A stretch of DNA of 54,125 nt from an uncultured Schlesneria sp. (GTDB taxonomy: Bacteria > Planctomycetota > Planctomycetia > Planctomycetales > Planctomycetaceae), in contig CAIULL010000019.1 of NCBI GenBank assembly GCA_903899985.1, positions 1-54,125 of the forward strand, given 5' to 3'. A program made the translations under genes and the position numbers. This document shows, in pieces, positions 9,495 through 17,109 of this stretch (position 1 is its first letter; each line of letters begins with the position of its first letter). The notes under the pieces were generated by a model. The model saw nothing but the letters and a program-made list of their open reading frames with translations. It ran no database searches and was not told the DNA's origin.

Positions 9495-9600
9495 CGATGT
9501 CGAGTTGGTCCACGGAGTCAGCACTCGCTGACCGTTTGCTCGCTCAGAAAACATCGAAGCGGAAGGAGTCGAAGAGGTCTTTAACAACTGACTTGGATGA
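9495..9600 (+). pseudogene. Relic of an M41-like peptidase gene, 3' end only
   Basis: This stretch aligns with the last 100 or so bases of the intact peptidase gene at 7475-7951. SSWSTESALADRLLAQK corresponds to the intact PNWSAVAALADSLLAHE, and after a frameshift EAEGVEEVFNN, a stop and LG correspond to EAEDVKEIVRDWLG. The second stop falls where the Trp codon TGG has become TGA, and the final TGA is kept. The rest of the gene is gone; its upstream edge abuts the second DUF1501 stop. It cannot encode a functional protein and marks an old duplication of the DUF1501/M41 pair. Confidence 0.75.
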
Positions 9601-9764
9601 TCCTATGGTATAATCGAGAGACAATCAGGGTGTTTGGAGGCCGAATTTCATTTGCCGGGTCTGAAATGATCCGCGATTATAAAACACTTTGACGAGAATT
9701 CGTCATACGGGTTAGACTGCTTTGCAATCCGATGTTCTCGTGCCGGTATAGCTCAGGGTGTGCC

Positions 9765-10082
9765 ATGCAGATTGAAGACTATTTCGATTTTGTTTCGGTC
9801 GAAGAAATTCGGCTACGAGGAACCCGCATCGGAATTGAGGCGATCCTGTCCGAGTATCGAGCGGGGGGGCTTCCAGAAGAGATTGCGTTGAACTATCCGC
9901 CAATCACGCTTGAGCAGGTCCATGCGACAATCACCTACTACCTCGGTCACCGTTCCGAACTGGACCAATATCTGAAGCTGTGGACGTCGCGATCCGACGC
10001 GGCATTGGAGCAACAGAATCAAGCCAACTCACCGCTCTTGCGGCAACTGGTTGCCGCGCGACGAGCCGGAAACCCTGTATGA
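9765..10082 (+). CDS. DUF433 protein, antitoxin-like partner
   Basis: A 105-residue DUF433 protein. The domain is recognised from YFDFVSVEEIRLRGTRIGIEAIL, LPEEIALNYPPITLEQVHATITYYLGH and the following helix, a small fold often found just before a DUF5615 PIN-like gene in a toxin-antitoxin arrangement. ATG 9765 gives the usual N-terminus; ATG 9732 would add eleven residues without family character. Its TGA overlaps the ATG of the next gene by four bases (ATGA at 10079-10082), so the two are translationally coupled. Its antitoxin and DNA-binding roles are inferred from context. The partner is interrupted, so this may be a leftover antitoxin. Confidence 0.8.
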   Translation: MQIEDYFDFVSVEEIRLRGTRIGIEAILSEYRAGGLPEEIALNYPPITLEQVHATITYYLGHRSELDQYLKLWTSRSDAALEQQNQANSPLLRQLVAARRAGNPV

Positions 10083-10447
10083 CTCAAGTTCGATACTTGA
10101 TTGATGAGAGTTTGCGACTCTCGACGGTTGCAGCACTGCGTCGAATCGAACCCGCGATAGACGTTCATCGAGTCGGACAATCCGTCATGCCGGTATTTGG
10201 GACACCGGACCCTGCCATCCTCACTTTTTGAAAACAATCAGGCTGCGTTCTCGTGACATTAGACAGGGCTTCAATGCCAGTACACATTAGCGAACATCTT
10301 GCAATCGGTAGGCATACCGCGGGCGTGCTGTTGGTCACGGCAGGTTGCACATTCCGTCAGTTACTCGATGATTTGGTTCTGATATGGAGTTGTACAGCCG
10401 GGGAAGATTGGATCGACGTAATCCATTACCTACCGTTTTCTTCCTGA
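10079..10447 (+). pseudogene. DUF5615 PIN-like toxin gene interrupted by an in-frame TGA
   Basis: The frame opening at ATG 10079 reads MTQVRYLIDESLRLSTVAAL and continues to PDPAILTF, where TGA at 10229-10231 stops it after 50 residues. The same frame then reads KQSGCVLVTLDRASMPV and on to LIWSCTAGEDWIDVIHYLPFSS before its true stop at 10445-10447. Together the halves give about 122 residues, the normal size of a DUF5615 PIN-like protein, with the acidic residues of the LIDES and VTLDRAS segments in place. No frameshift is needed, only one codon change. A nonsense mutation is the simplest reading; recoding is possible but nothing supports it. The second half could restart at GTG 10253. Confidence 0.8.
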
Positions 10448-10634
10448 AGTTTTCGCGGCACGTTTCGAATTCCCTCGGTTTTGTTAGGATCGCTACGGCT
10501 GATTGTCGTTCGTGGACGCTCGTTTTCTCAGCTCGTTACGAATAGCGTTGCGGCGGGGTGAAACGTGGGGCGTCTGCGGGTATTATCGTGGTTTGCTGAT
10601 GATTCCCGGTTTATTCACTATGGAGTTTCCCGCA

Positions 10635-11543
10635 ATGAAAGTGTCTCGTGGTTTGCTGGTGGCGTTGTTTGTTGGTTTGATGACGGCAGGTTCCGTTTCG
10701 GCAGCGGATAAGGCCAAGGTCCTGATGCTGACTCAAAGCCAGGGTTTTAAGCATGGTTCCGTGAATCGCGATCGTAAGGATCAGCCCCCTGGGACTCTGT
10801 CACCTGCAGAGATTTCGATGACGCAACTGGGGCAGCAATCGGGTTTGTTTGACGTGAAATGTACGCAGGATGCTGCTGCTGATTTTACCAAAGCGAACCT
10901 GGAAAAATACGACATTGTGATGTTCTACACGACCGGTGACCTGCCCATCAGCGAAGCTGACAAGGATTACTTTTTTAAAGAGTGGCTCACGAAGAAAGGT
11001 CACGGGTTCATCGGATTTCATTCGGCTCTCGACACCTACCACAACTACAAGCCGTATTGGGACATGATTGGTGGAACGTTTGCTGGTCATCCCTGGAACG
11101 CTGGCGAACTGGTCACGATTACCGTTCACGATACGAAACACCCGGCGATGAAACCGTTCGGCGGCGAATTTCAGATCAAGGATGAAATTTACTGGTACAA
11201 GAACTGGCAACCGGAAAAAGTTCACGTCCTGATGAGCCTGAATATCGAGAAGTGCCCGACAAAGGGTGGCAAGAAGAAGGTCAAAGAAGGTGACAAAGAA
11301 GTCGAAGTGATCGAAGCTCGACACGTTCCGGTTTCGTGGGTGAAGAACTACGGCGATGGCCGTGTTTTTGTCACGAACCTGGGCCACAACGAAGCAACCT
11401 GGGTCGACAAGCGATTTCTCGATCACGTCACGGGTGGAGTGAAGTGGGTTCTGGGTCAGGAAGATGGCGACGCGACCCCGAATCCGGAAGTATCTGCGAA
11501 GGAAGAGGCGAAAGCTCTTAAGGATGCTGGTGTGACCAAGTAG
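10635..11543 (+). CDS. ThuA-like exported protein
   Basis: A 302-residue ThuA-like protein with a glutamine-amidotransferase-like fold. Family features are KVLMLTQSQGFKHGS near the mature N-terminus, DIVMFYTTGDLP, GHGFIGFHSALDTYHNYKPYWDMIGGTFAGHPW, and RVFVTNLGHNEATW with VKWVLGQ near the end. ThuA relatives take part in uptake or breakdown of disaccharides such as trehalose, but the reaction here is not known. The start ATG 10635 has GGAG nine bases upstream and yields a normal signal peptide (MKVSRGLLVALFVGLMTAGSV then SAA); ATG 10620 is an alternative. A Lys-rich insert near residues 210-226 is unusual but fits a loop. Confidence 0.88.
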   Translation: MKVSRGLLVALFVGLMTAGSVSAADKAKVLMLTQSQGFKHGSVNRDRKDQPPGTLSPAEISMTQLGQQSGLFDVKCTQDAAADFTKANLEKYDIVMFYTTGDLPISEADKDYFFKEWLTKKGHGFIGFHSALDTYHNYKPYWDMIGGTFAGHPWNAGELVTITVHDTKHPAMKPFGGEFQIKDEIYWYKNWQPEKVHVLMSLNIEKCPTKGGKKKVKEGDKEVEVIEARHVPVSWVKNYGDGRVFVTNLGHNEATWVDKRFLDHVTGGVKWVLGQEDGDATPNPEVSAKEEAKALKDAGVTK

Positions 11544-11715
11544 CACTCGTCGCGGCGTTATAAGATCCAGGGATGGATCTTCGTCGTGTGCGGTCGAGTC
11601 TTCGAGGTCCACCAAAACAGGTACAAAATCAGGGAAGATGGTGGGCCTTGACGACTCGGCCGCACCCCACGGGAGTTGTTTATGTTGATTTCGAAAAACA
11701 GACGATTTCGTCGAA

Positions 11716-11952
11716 TCAGCTGACTTCGACTTCGTTCAAGACCGGCACGTCATCAACGGCATCGCGAATCGCGTGGGTGACAAGCTGTTTGTTGTAATAT
11801 GTCGAAGTTCGTCCCGAGACGACGATTCGTCCGTCATCCATTCGAACTTGCAGGCCAATGATGCGCCCACCTGTTCTGGCTTGAACGGCTTGTTCGACCT
11901 GATCCAAGAGCTCAACAAGCTCTGGCGACGATTGGACAAAAGCGAAACTCAT
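11716..11952 (-). CDS. Small BON-domain protein
   Basis: A 78-residue protein that is almost entirely one BON domain: a helix (ELVELLDQVEQAVQA), then IIGLQVRMDDGRIVVSGRTSTYYNKQLVTHAIRDAVDDVP, ending VLNEVEVS. BON domains bind membranes or lipids or act as adaptors, usually after a signal peptide. This copy has none, so it is probably cytosolic. Its ATG overlaps the TGA of an upstream small frame (ATGA at 11949-11952), which suggests a two-gene operon. Many planctomycetes carry such very short BON proteins, and their role is not known. Confidence 0.7.
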   Translation of the reverse strand: MSFAFVQSSPELVELLDQVEQAVQARTGGRIIGLQVRMDDGRIVVSGRTSTYYNKQLVTHAIRDAVDDVPVLNEVEVS

Positions 11953-12155
11953 TTCGAATCCTCCATGTAGAGCCGAACGTAGGGTCCGTCCTCGCGATCA
12001 ATACATGTCGGTATGAATCGCCAGTCGGAGTCGCCTGGATCGGCGATATGTACTGCATCCCTGCCTAGCGCTTTTGTGAGCAGTAAACTGAAACGGAGCG
12101 CCCGCGAAAGTCCACTGTCATTGTGAACGCTAACCTCAGTGAGACTGATGGTCAA
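11949..12155 (-). CDS. Small hypothetical protein coupled to the BON gene
   Basis: A frame of about 68 residues whose last part reads LSRALRFSLLLTKALGRDAV, then HIADPGDSDWRFIPTCIDRE, then DGPYVRLYMEDSK, which looks protein-like. I place the start at TTG 12155; the open frame extends to ATG 12230 but that extension is poor in family-like character. The four-base ATGA overlap with the BON gene is the main argument that it is real. No domain is recognised, and no signal peptide or clear membrane segment is seen. It could still be a shadow frame. Confidence 0.4.
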   Translation of the reverse strand: MTISLTEVSVHNDSGLSRALRFSLLLTKALGRDAVHIADPGDSDWRFIPTCIDREDGPYVRLYMEDSK

Positions 12156-12343
12156 AAGAATTCTTCGTTTTTTCACAGAAATTTCGGAAGAAATACAAAG
12201 TGGGCATCTCGATATCGTGGCGCGAAACACCCTGTTTTATCTAGGCACCCTATTTATCAGGCTGATTTTCGAAGCATGGAATACTGAAGTGAGGATAGAA
12301 TTACGACAGATCAGGTTTTTCAACATGATCGAAGGATGTTCAG

Positions 12344-12571
12344 ATGGATGACGGGTCGAAGAAACGTCAGGCATTGTTATTACTTGCGTTGGGAAAGTGT
12401 CGTGGACTTTTATACGGAGTTCAAAGTGGTGACATTGATCTTGAAGAGATCGATAAGATTCTTCGTCTGACCAGCCTTTCAAATTTGGCGGAAGTTCTCG
12501 GTGTTGAAGAAGACGAACTTTCTTTAGACTGGAACGACTATCTTTCTCCAAACGAACGACTTGTGAATTAA
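12344..12571 (+). CDS. Small acidic hypothetical protein
   Basis: A 75-residue protein with a Leu-rich helical N-terminal half (KKRQALLLLALGKCRGLLYG) and an acidic second half (DIDLEEIDKILRLTSL, then EVLGVEEDELSLDWNDYL). It ends 14 bases before the M42 peptidase start, so the two may share a message. Composition and periodicity look like a real helical protein; a shadow frame on the minus strand is longer but unnatural. No family is recognised. Confidence 0.5.
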   Translation: MDDGSKKRQALLLLALGKCRGLLYGVQSGDIDLEEIDKILRLTSLSNLAEVLGVEEDELSLDWNDYLSPNERLVN

Positions 12572-12585
12572 TCAAAGATATTTTC

Positions 12586-13644
12586 ATGGACAGCACCGCT
12601 TTACAGTTTCTCAAGGATTTACTGCACGCACCCAGCCCGTCAGGGTATGAACGACCTGTGCAAGATGTGGTTCGCCGATATGCGAGTGGTTTCGCCAATG
12701 ACGTCCGGACGGACTGGCACGGAAATGTGATTGCGGCCGTTAATCCGATGGGCTCGCCCCGTATCATGCTTGCCGGGCACTGTGACCAGATTGGACTGTT
12801 AATTAAGCACATCGATGACAAGGGTTTCCTTTGGGTGCATGCGATTGGCGGCTGGGATCCACAGGTTCTGATCGGACAAGATGTTCAGGTCTGGACGAAG
12901 AATGGCCCTGTGCCAGGGGTGATCGCCCGTAAGCCGATTCATCTTCAATCACCAGACGATCGCAAATCGGTTCCCGAGATCAAAAATCTGTGGGTCGACA
13001 TTGCGGTCAAAGATGGTGACGAAGCTCGAAGTCTCGTCGCGATCGGTGATCCAATTACTGTGCAGCTTGGCTATCGCGAATTGCGAAACGGGCTCGCAGC
13101 GGCGCCAGGAATGGACAACAAAGTCGGCGCATGGACGGTCATCTCGGCGGCGGAACGAATCAGCCGTCAGAACCCCAAGGCAGCGGTGTACGCGGTTTCC
13201 ACGGTTCAGGAAGAGATCGGTTTACGCGGTGTTCAAACGAGTGCTCATCAGATTGATCCGCAATTGGGGATTGTGGTCGACGTGACTCATGCGACGGATT
13301 GTCCGACGATCGACGAGAACCAATATGGTCGTATCAAGTTGGGAAAGGGTCCGGTGTTATATCGCGGACCCAATGTTAACCCGGTTGTTTTCGACCGATT
13401 AGTTGAGAGGGCAACGGCCTTACAGATGCCAATACAAGTCAACGGTTTGGCGACTGCGGCAAGTAATGACGCTGCGGAACTGCAATTGACCCGGGGTGGA
13501 GTTGCCACTGGTTTGGTTTGTATTCCGAACCGTTACATGCATAGTCCGGTGGAAATCGTTTCGCTGGACGATCTCGACAACGCTGCGGAACTGATTGCTC
13601 AATTCTGTCTTTCCGTTGATTCCGACAGTGATTTTACTCCGTGA
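12586..13644 (+). CDS. M42 family metallo-aminopeptidase
   Basis: A 352-residue peptidase of family M42 (FrvX/deblocking aminopeptidase), dinuclear zinc or cobalt enzymes that form dodecameric shells and trim peptides in the cytosol. The expected motifs are present in order: PSGYERPVQDVV, AGHCDQIG (first metal His and Asp), DIAVKDGDEA, GMDNKVGAW (bridging Asp), STVQEEIGLRG (catalytic Glu plus metal Glu), DVTHATDCP (metal Asp) and NRYMHSPVE (final metal His). The sequence is full length. The HxDQIG form differs slightly from the common HxDEIG. Some M42 members were first called cellulases; peptidase activity is far more likely. Confidence 0.9.
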   Translation: MDSTALQFLKDLLHAPSPSGYERPVQDVVRRYASGFANDVRTDWHGNVIAAVNPMGSPRIMLAGHCDQIGLLIKHIDDKGFLWVHAIGGWDPQVLIGQDVQVWTKNGPVPGVIARKPIHLQSPDDRKSVPEIKNLWVDIAVKDGDEARSLVAIGDPITVQLGYRELRNGLAAAPGMDNKVGAWTVISAAERISRQNPKAAVYAVSTVQEEIGLRGVQTSAHQIDPQLGIVVDVTHATDCPTIDENQYGRIKLGKGPVLYRGPNVNPVVFDRLVERATALQMPIQVNGLATAASNDAAELQLTRGGVATGLVCIPNRYMHSPVEIVSLDDLDNAAELIAQFCLSVDSDSDFTP

Positions 13645-13818
13645 TGGGTTGTCGAAACCTTACGGTGTTCCATCGCTATTGCTGGGAATGTTTTCGCCAC
13701 CTAGAATGCGAAGTTCAAAAAGGGAGTGCGTAATCGTCCATGACATCGTGAGTTATGGCGAGCATCTCTCGTCCGTGATGGTCTTTGCGAGTGATGCGTG
13801 CCCCCTGAACTGCCAGAC

Positions 13819-14982
13819 ATGAACCGGATCGCCGTACTTGGTGCGACCGGCTCCATCGGTACCAGTTGCCTGGATGTGATTGCAGCGCATGGAACGCGCC
13901 TGCAAGCGACGGCATTGACTGCGCACGGGCGGTGGGAAAGTCTGGCAGAGCAGTGTCATCGACATCAACCTCGGTTCGCCGTGATTTCCGACGCGAGTCT
14001 CCGCTCGCAGATTGGCGGCAACGCATTTCCTCACAAGACAGAGGTCTCGTTCGGGCCGGAGGCCTTGGAGAAGGTTGCCTGCCATCCTGATATCGACACA
14101 GTCGTTTGTGGAATCGTCGGTGCGGCCGGTTTGCGGGGAGCCTGGTCGGCGATTGAATCAGGCAAACGGGTGGGGATTGCGAATAAAGAAACTCTCGTTG
14201 TCGCAGGCCCGCTGGTGATGCAGCTTGCGGAAAAAACGGGTTCACTTCTTCTTCCCGTCGATAGTGAACATAGCGCAGTATTTCAGGCTCTGCTTGGGGG
14301 CCGACGTCAGGATCTTAAACGGATTGTGCTGACGGCAAGCGGGGGACCGTTTCGCGGTTGGTCACGAGACCGGCTTGAACGCGAGGTCACGGTTGAGCGG
14401 GCATTGGCTCATCCGACATGGCAGATGGGACCTAAGATCACTGTTGACTCGGCCAGTATGATGAATAAGGCCCTGGAAGTGATTGAGGCACGATGGTTAT
14501 TTGACCTTGAAATCGACCAGATTGCAGTAATGATTCATCCGCAATCGATTGTGCATTCGTTCGTCGAATTCGTCGATGGCAGTGTTCTCGCCCAGCTTTC
14601 GCCGCCGGATATGAAACTACCGATTCAGTATGCTTTGACCTATCCTGAACGCTGGGCTGGTACAATTGCGACGATGGACTGGACGCGCTCGCACCAGCTT
14701 GATTTTCAGCCACCCGACCTTTACGCATTTCCTGCGTTGCGGCTTGGTTTTGAGGTTGCCCAGCGTGGTGGGACGTGCGGAGCGGTTCTGAATGCAGCCA
14801 ATGAAGTTGCGGTACAGCGGTTTTTAGATGGCAATTTGAAATTTACAGAAATCCCGCGAGCCTGCGGCGATATTCTGATCGGTCACAACTTCGATGCTCA
14901 ACCGACTTTGACGGAACTGATCCGTCTGGACGCCTGGGCTCGAAAGGAGATGCAACAATGGAAGTCCTCGCAGTCGATTTGA
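13819..14982 (+). CDS. dxr: 1-deoxy-D-xylulose 5-phosphate reductoisomerase
   Basis: DXR converts DXP to 2-C-methyl-D-erythritol 4-phosphate with NADPH, the first committed step of the MEP isoprenoid pathway. In this 387-residue protein the NADPH loop GATGSIG (residues 8-14) opens the sequence; then come [22 protein letters not shown] (metal-binding Asp/Glu), [40 protein letters not shown] and NAANEVAV. All are hallmarks of the enzyme. ATG 13819 matches the normal N-terminus; GTG 13798 would add seven residues. The end overlaps the start of rseP by 25 bases, so the two are co-translated, an arrangement also seen in other bacteria. Confidence 0.97.
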   Translation: MNRIAVLGATGSIGTSCLDVIAAHGTRLQATALTAHGRWESLAEQCHRHQPRFAVISDASLRSQIGGNAFPHKTEVSFGPEALEKVACHPDIDTVVCGIVGAAGLRGAWSAIESGKRVGIANKETLVVAGPLVMQLAEKTGSLLLPVDSEHSAVFQALLGGRRQDLKRIVLTASGGPFRGWSRDRLEREVTVERALAHPTWQMGPKITVDSASMMNKALEVIEARWLFDLEIDQIAVMIHPQSIVHSFVEFVDGSVLAQLSPPDMKLPIQYALTYPERWAGTIATMDWTRSHQLDFQPPDLYAFPALRLGFEVAQRGGTCGAVLNAANEVAVQRFLDGNLKFTEIPRACGDILIGHNFDAQPTLTELIRLDAWARKEMQQWKSSQSI

Positions 14983-16970
14983 TGAGATTAGCCAACAATG
15001 CGTCCAATATCGGACTCGCAGCTGTCGGGTTGGGCCTGGTCATTTTCCTGCATGAACTTGGCCACTTTGCCGTGGCCAAATGGTGTAATGTTTTCGTTGA
15101 ACGGTTCAGTATCGGTTTTGGACCCGTGTTTTTCAGTCGTAAATGGGGCGAAACCGAGTATGCACTGTCTCTGATTCCGTTCGGCGGCTACGTCAAAATG
15201 CTTGGTCAGGATGACGCAGACCCGAGTCAGCTGACGAATGAAGAGATCGCTGAAGACCCGCGTTCTTATGTGGCAAAATCGGTCTTTCAGCGGATGGCGA
15301 TCATTTCAGCCGGTGTCACGATGAACGTTCTGACAGCGCTTTTGTTCTTCATCATTGTCTTCAAAGTTGGCTTTCCCACGTCACCATCGCTGATTGGCGA
15401 TGTTCGACCAGGAATGCCCGCATGGGTTGCGGGGCTGGACGCAGGAGACCATATCGAGAAGATCAACAACAGCTCGATCAGCACGTTTCCGGAACTTCAA
15501 TTGGCTGTAGCCCTCTCGTCAGGTCCATTGAAGCTTGAAGGGAAACATGCCGATGGAAAGCCGTTTGAAATCACAGTCGATCCAGACGCTTCAGGTTCGC
15601 ATCCCCAAGTTGGTGTGACACCGATGGAAAGTCTGATTGTCTACAAAAACTCGCCAGGACATGCGACAGAGCGTGCAAAGCCGACATTCCGTGAGGGTGA
15701 CCTGATCACGAAAGTCGGCGAACATCACGTGAAAACGGCTGTTGAATTCCACCGTGCTGTCGCTGCCAATTCAGGAAATTCTCTTGCCATTACTGTCGAG
15801 CGAAAGAACGATCAAACCGGTAAGCCGCTGCAAAGTCCGACGAATGAAACGATCACTATCACCGACAATTTCTTCCGAACACTTGGATTGACATTGGATT
15901 CGGGACCAATCGCTGCCGTTCGACACGGATCGCCAGCGGAAAAAGCGGGACTTAAGAAAGGGGACAAGCTGGCAAAACTTGATGGTCTGGACATTGGTAC
16001 TCAGATCGACCCTTTGAAATTGCCGGTTGAATTCGCAAAACGTTCGGGCAAAGAGATTGAAATCGTTGTTACCCGGCAGAATCCCGGGGGAGGTCAAGAA
16101 AGTAAAACGTTAACTTTGGTTCCTGACGATATTCCGGGCTGGTTAGATCAACCCGAGCGTGAAGGAGAACCTCTTTCGATCCCTTCGATCGGAGCTGCGT
16201 TTCATATTCTTCCGGTCGTGCTGGCCGTAGAACCTGGCAGTTCCGCCGAGCACGTCGGCGTCAAGCCGGGGCCTCTGAAAAAGTTGGCGCTGGTACGTAG
16301 CGCCGAACCTGGAGATCATCAGGATGATGCCAAGGAATCGACGATTACCATCAATTTTGATGATACCAAGGGTGAAGCACGAATTAACAATGTTGCCTAT
16401 GCATTCTGGCTAGTTCAACGGCTTCCCCAACGCAAGGTGATTCTGACGATTCTGGACGAAGGAAAGGCGAACAACGTCGAATTGGAACCGAAACTTGATT
16501 CGGAGTGGCCGCTGCCAATTATCGGTCTGGCGTTAGAACCCGAGAAGCTTGTGCAAAAGGCTGATTCACTTGGCGAAGCCTGTTCGATGTCAATTGCGCA
16601 TACCAAAAGTTCGGCACTCAACATCTACTTGACCCTTCGCAGCCTGGTCACAGGGCGAGTGTCATACAAGGAGCTTCACGGTCCGCTCGGGATTGCGAAT
16701 GCCGCGTACCAGGTTGCGCAGCAAGGCTGGATTGCGATGCTGTTGTTCCTTGGTTTTCTCAGCGTTAATCTCGCCGTTCTTAATTTTCTGCCGATTCCGG
16801 TACTTGACGGAGGCCACATGGTCTTTCTCTTGTGGGAGGCCGTAACTCGTCGTCGGCCGAGTGAGCAAGTGATGATCGGCGCAACGTACGCGGGTTTTGC
16901 ATTCCTGCTTTGCCTGATGGCTCTTGTCCTCTATCTGGATTTGTTTATTCACCCATTTGCAAAGAAATAA
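14958..16970 (+). CDS. rseP: Site-2 protease RseP with several PDZ domains
   Basis: A 670-residue M50 intramembrane metalloprotease. HELGH at residues 32-36 lies in the first membrane helix, and LDGG at 616-619 completes the zinc site. Between the active-site halves are at least three PDZ-like modules, near residues 140-200, 220-290 and 305-375, followed by a further beta-rich region. The usual RseP has about 450 residues and two PDZ domains, so this one is enlarged. RseP cleaves membrane-bound anti-sigma factors and remnant signal peptides. AAGGAG at 14944-14949, eight bases before ATG 14958, supports this start even though it lies inside dxr; ATG 14982, overlapping the dxr stop, is a weaker alternative. 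Confidence 0.95.
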   Translation: MEVLAVDLMRLANNASNIGLAAVGLGLVIFLHELGHFAVAKWCNVFVERFSIGFGPVFFSRKWGETEYALSLIPFGGYVKMLGQDDADPSQLTNEEIAEDPRSYVAKSVFQRMAIISAGVTMNVLTALLFFIIVFKVGFPTSPSLIGDVRPGMPAWVAGLDAGDHIEKINNSSISTFPELQLAVALSSGPLKLEGKHADGKPFEITVDPDASGSHPQVGVTPMESLIVYKNSPGHATERAKPTFREGDLITKVGEHHVKTAVEFHRAVAANSGNSLAITVERKNDQTGKPLQSPTNETITITDNFFRTLGLTLDSGPIAAVRHGSPAEKAGLKKGDKLAKLDGLDIGTQIDPLKLPVEFAKRSGKEIEIVVTRQNPGGGQESKTLTLVPDDIPGWLDQPEREGEPLSIPSIGAAFHILPVVLAVEPGSSAEHVGVKPGPLKKLALVRSAEPGDHQDDAKESTITINFDDTKGEARINNVAYAFWLVQRLPQRKVILTILDEGKANNVELEPKLDSEWPLPIIGLALEPEKLVQKADSLGEACSMSIAHTKSSALNIYLTLRSLVTGRVSYKELHGPLGIANAAYQVAQQGWIAMLLFLGFLSVNLAVLNFLPIPVLDGGHMVFLLWEAVTRRRPSEQVMIGATYAGFAFLLCLMALVLYLDLFIHPFAKK

Positions 16971-17038
16971 CAGAGCTTGCTTTTGTTGTTACGACAACGA
17001 AAAAAGTCCGTTTTGTTATGGGTGCGTAGAGATGACGA

Positions 17039-17073
17039 GCCATGGCATGCGACTGCGTATGCCATGGCCTTTT
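17039..17073 (+). terminator. Intrinsic terminator after rseP
   Basis: Ten perfect pairs (GCCATGGCAT at 17039-17048 with ATGCCATGGC at 17059-17068) extend through three more, one of them a G-T wobble, to an ACTG tetraloop. CTTTTCTTC follows on the plus strand. It lies 69 bases after the rseP stop, between two convergent genes. The minus strand has no T-run after the stem, so it mainly serves dxr-rseP. Confidence 0.85.
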
Positions 17074-17109
17074 CTTCGAAACGCCCGTTTTTCAGGGTTG
17101 ATCTCGAAG

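Noticed and set aside
9742-9757. GCCGGTATAGCTCAGG looks like the 5' end of a tRNA
   Set aside because: No anticodon arm, T arm or 3' part follows; the sequence runs straight into the DUF433 gene start. Treated as chance or, at most, an old fragment.
10229-10231. TGA as a selenocysteine codon in the toxin
   Set aside because: PIN-like proteins are not known selenoproteins, no SECIS-like hairpin is evident right after the codon, and a simple nonsense mutation explains it.
12139-12351. Plus-strand 70-residue frame opposite the small gene at 11949
   Set aside because: Conflicts with the ATGA-coupled minus-strand frame and lacks family features.
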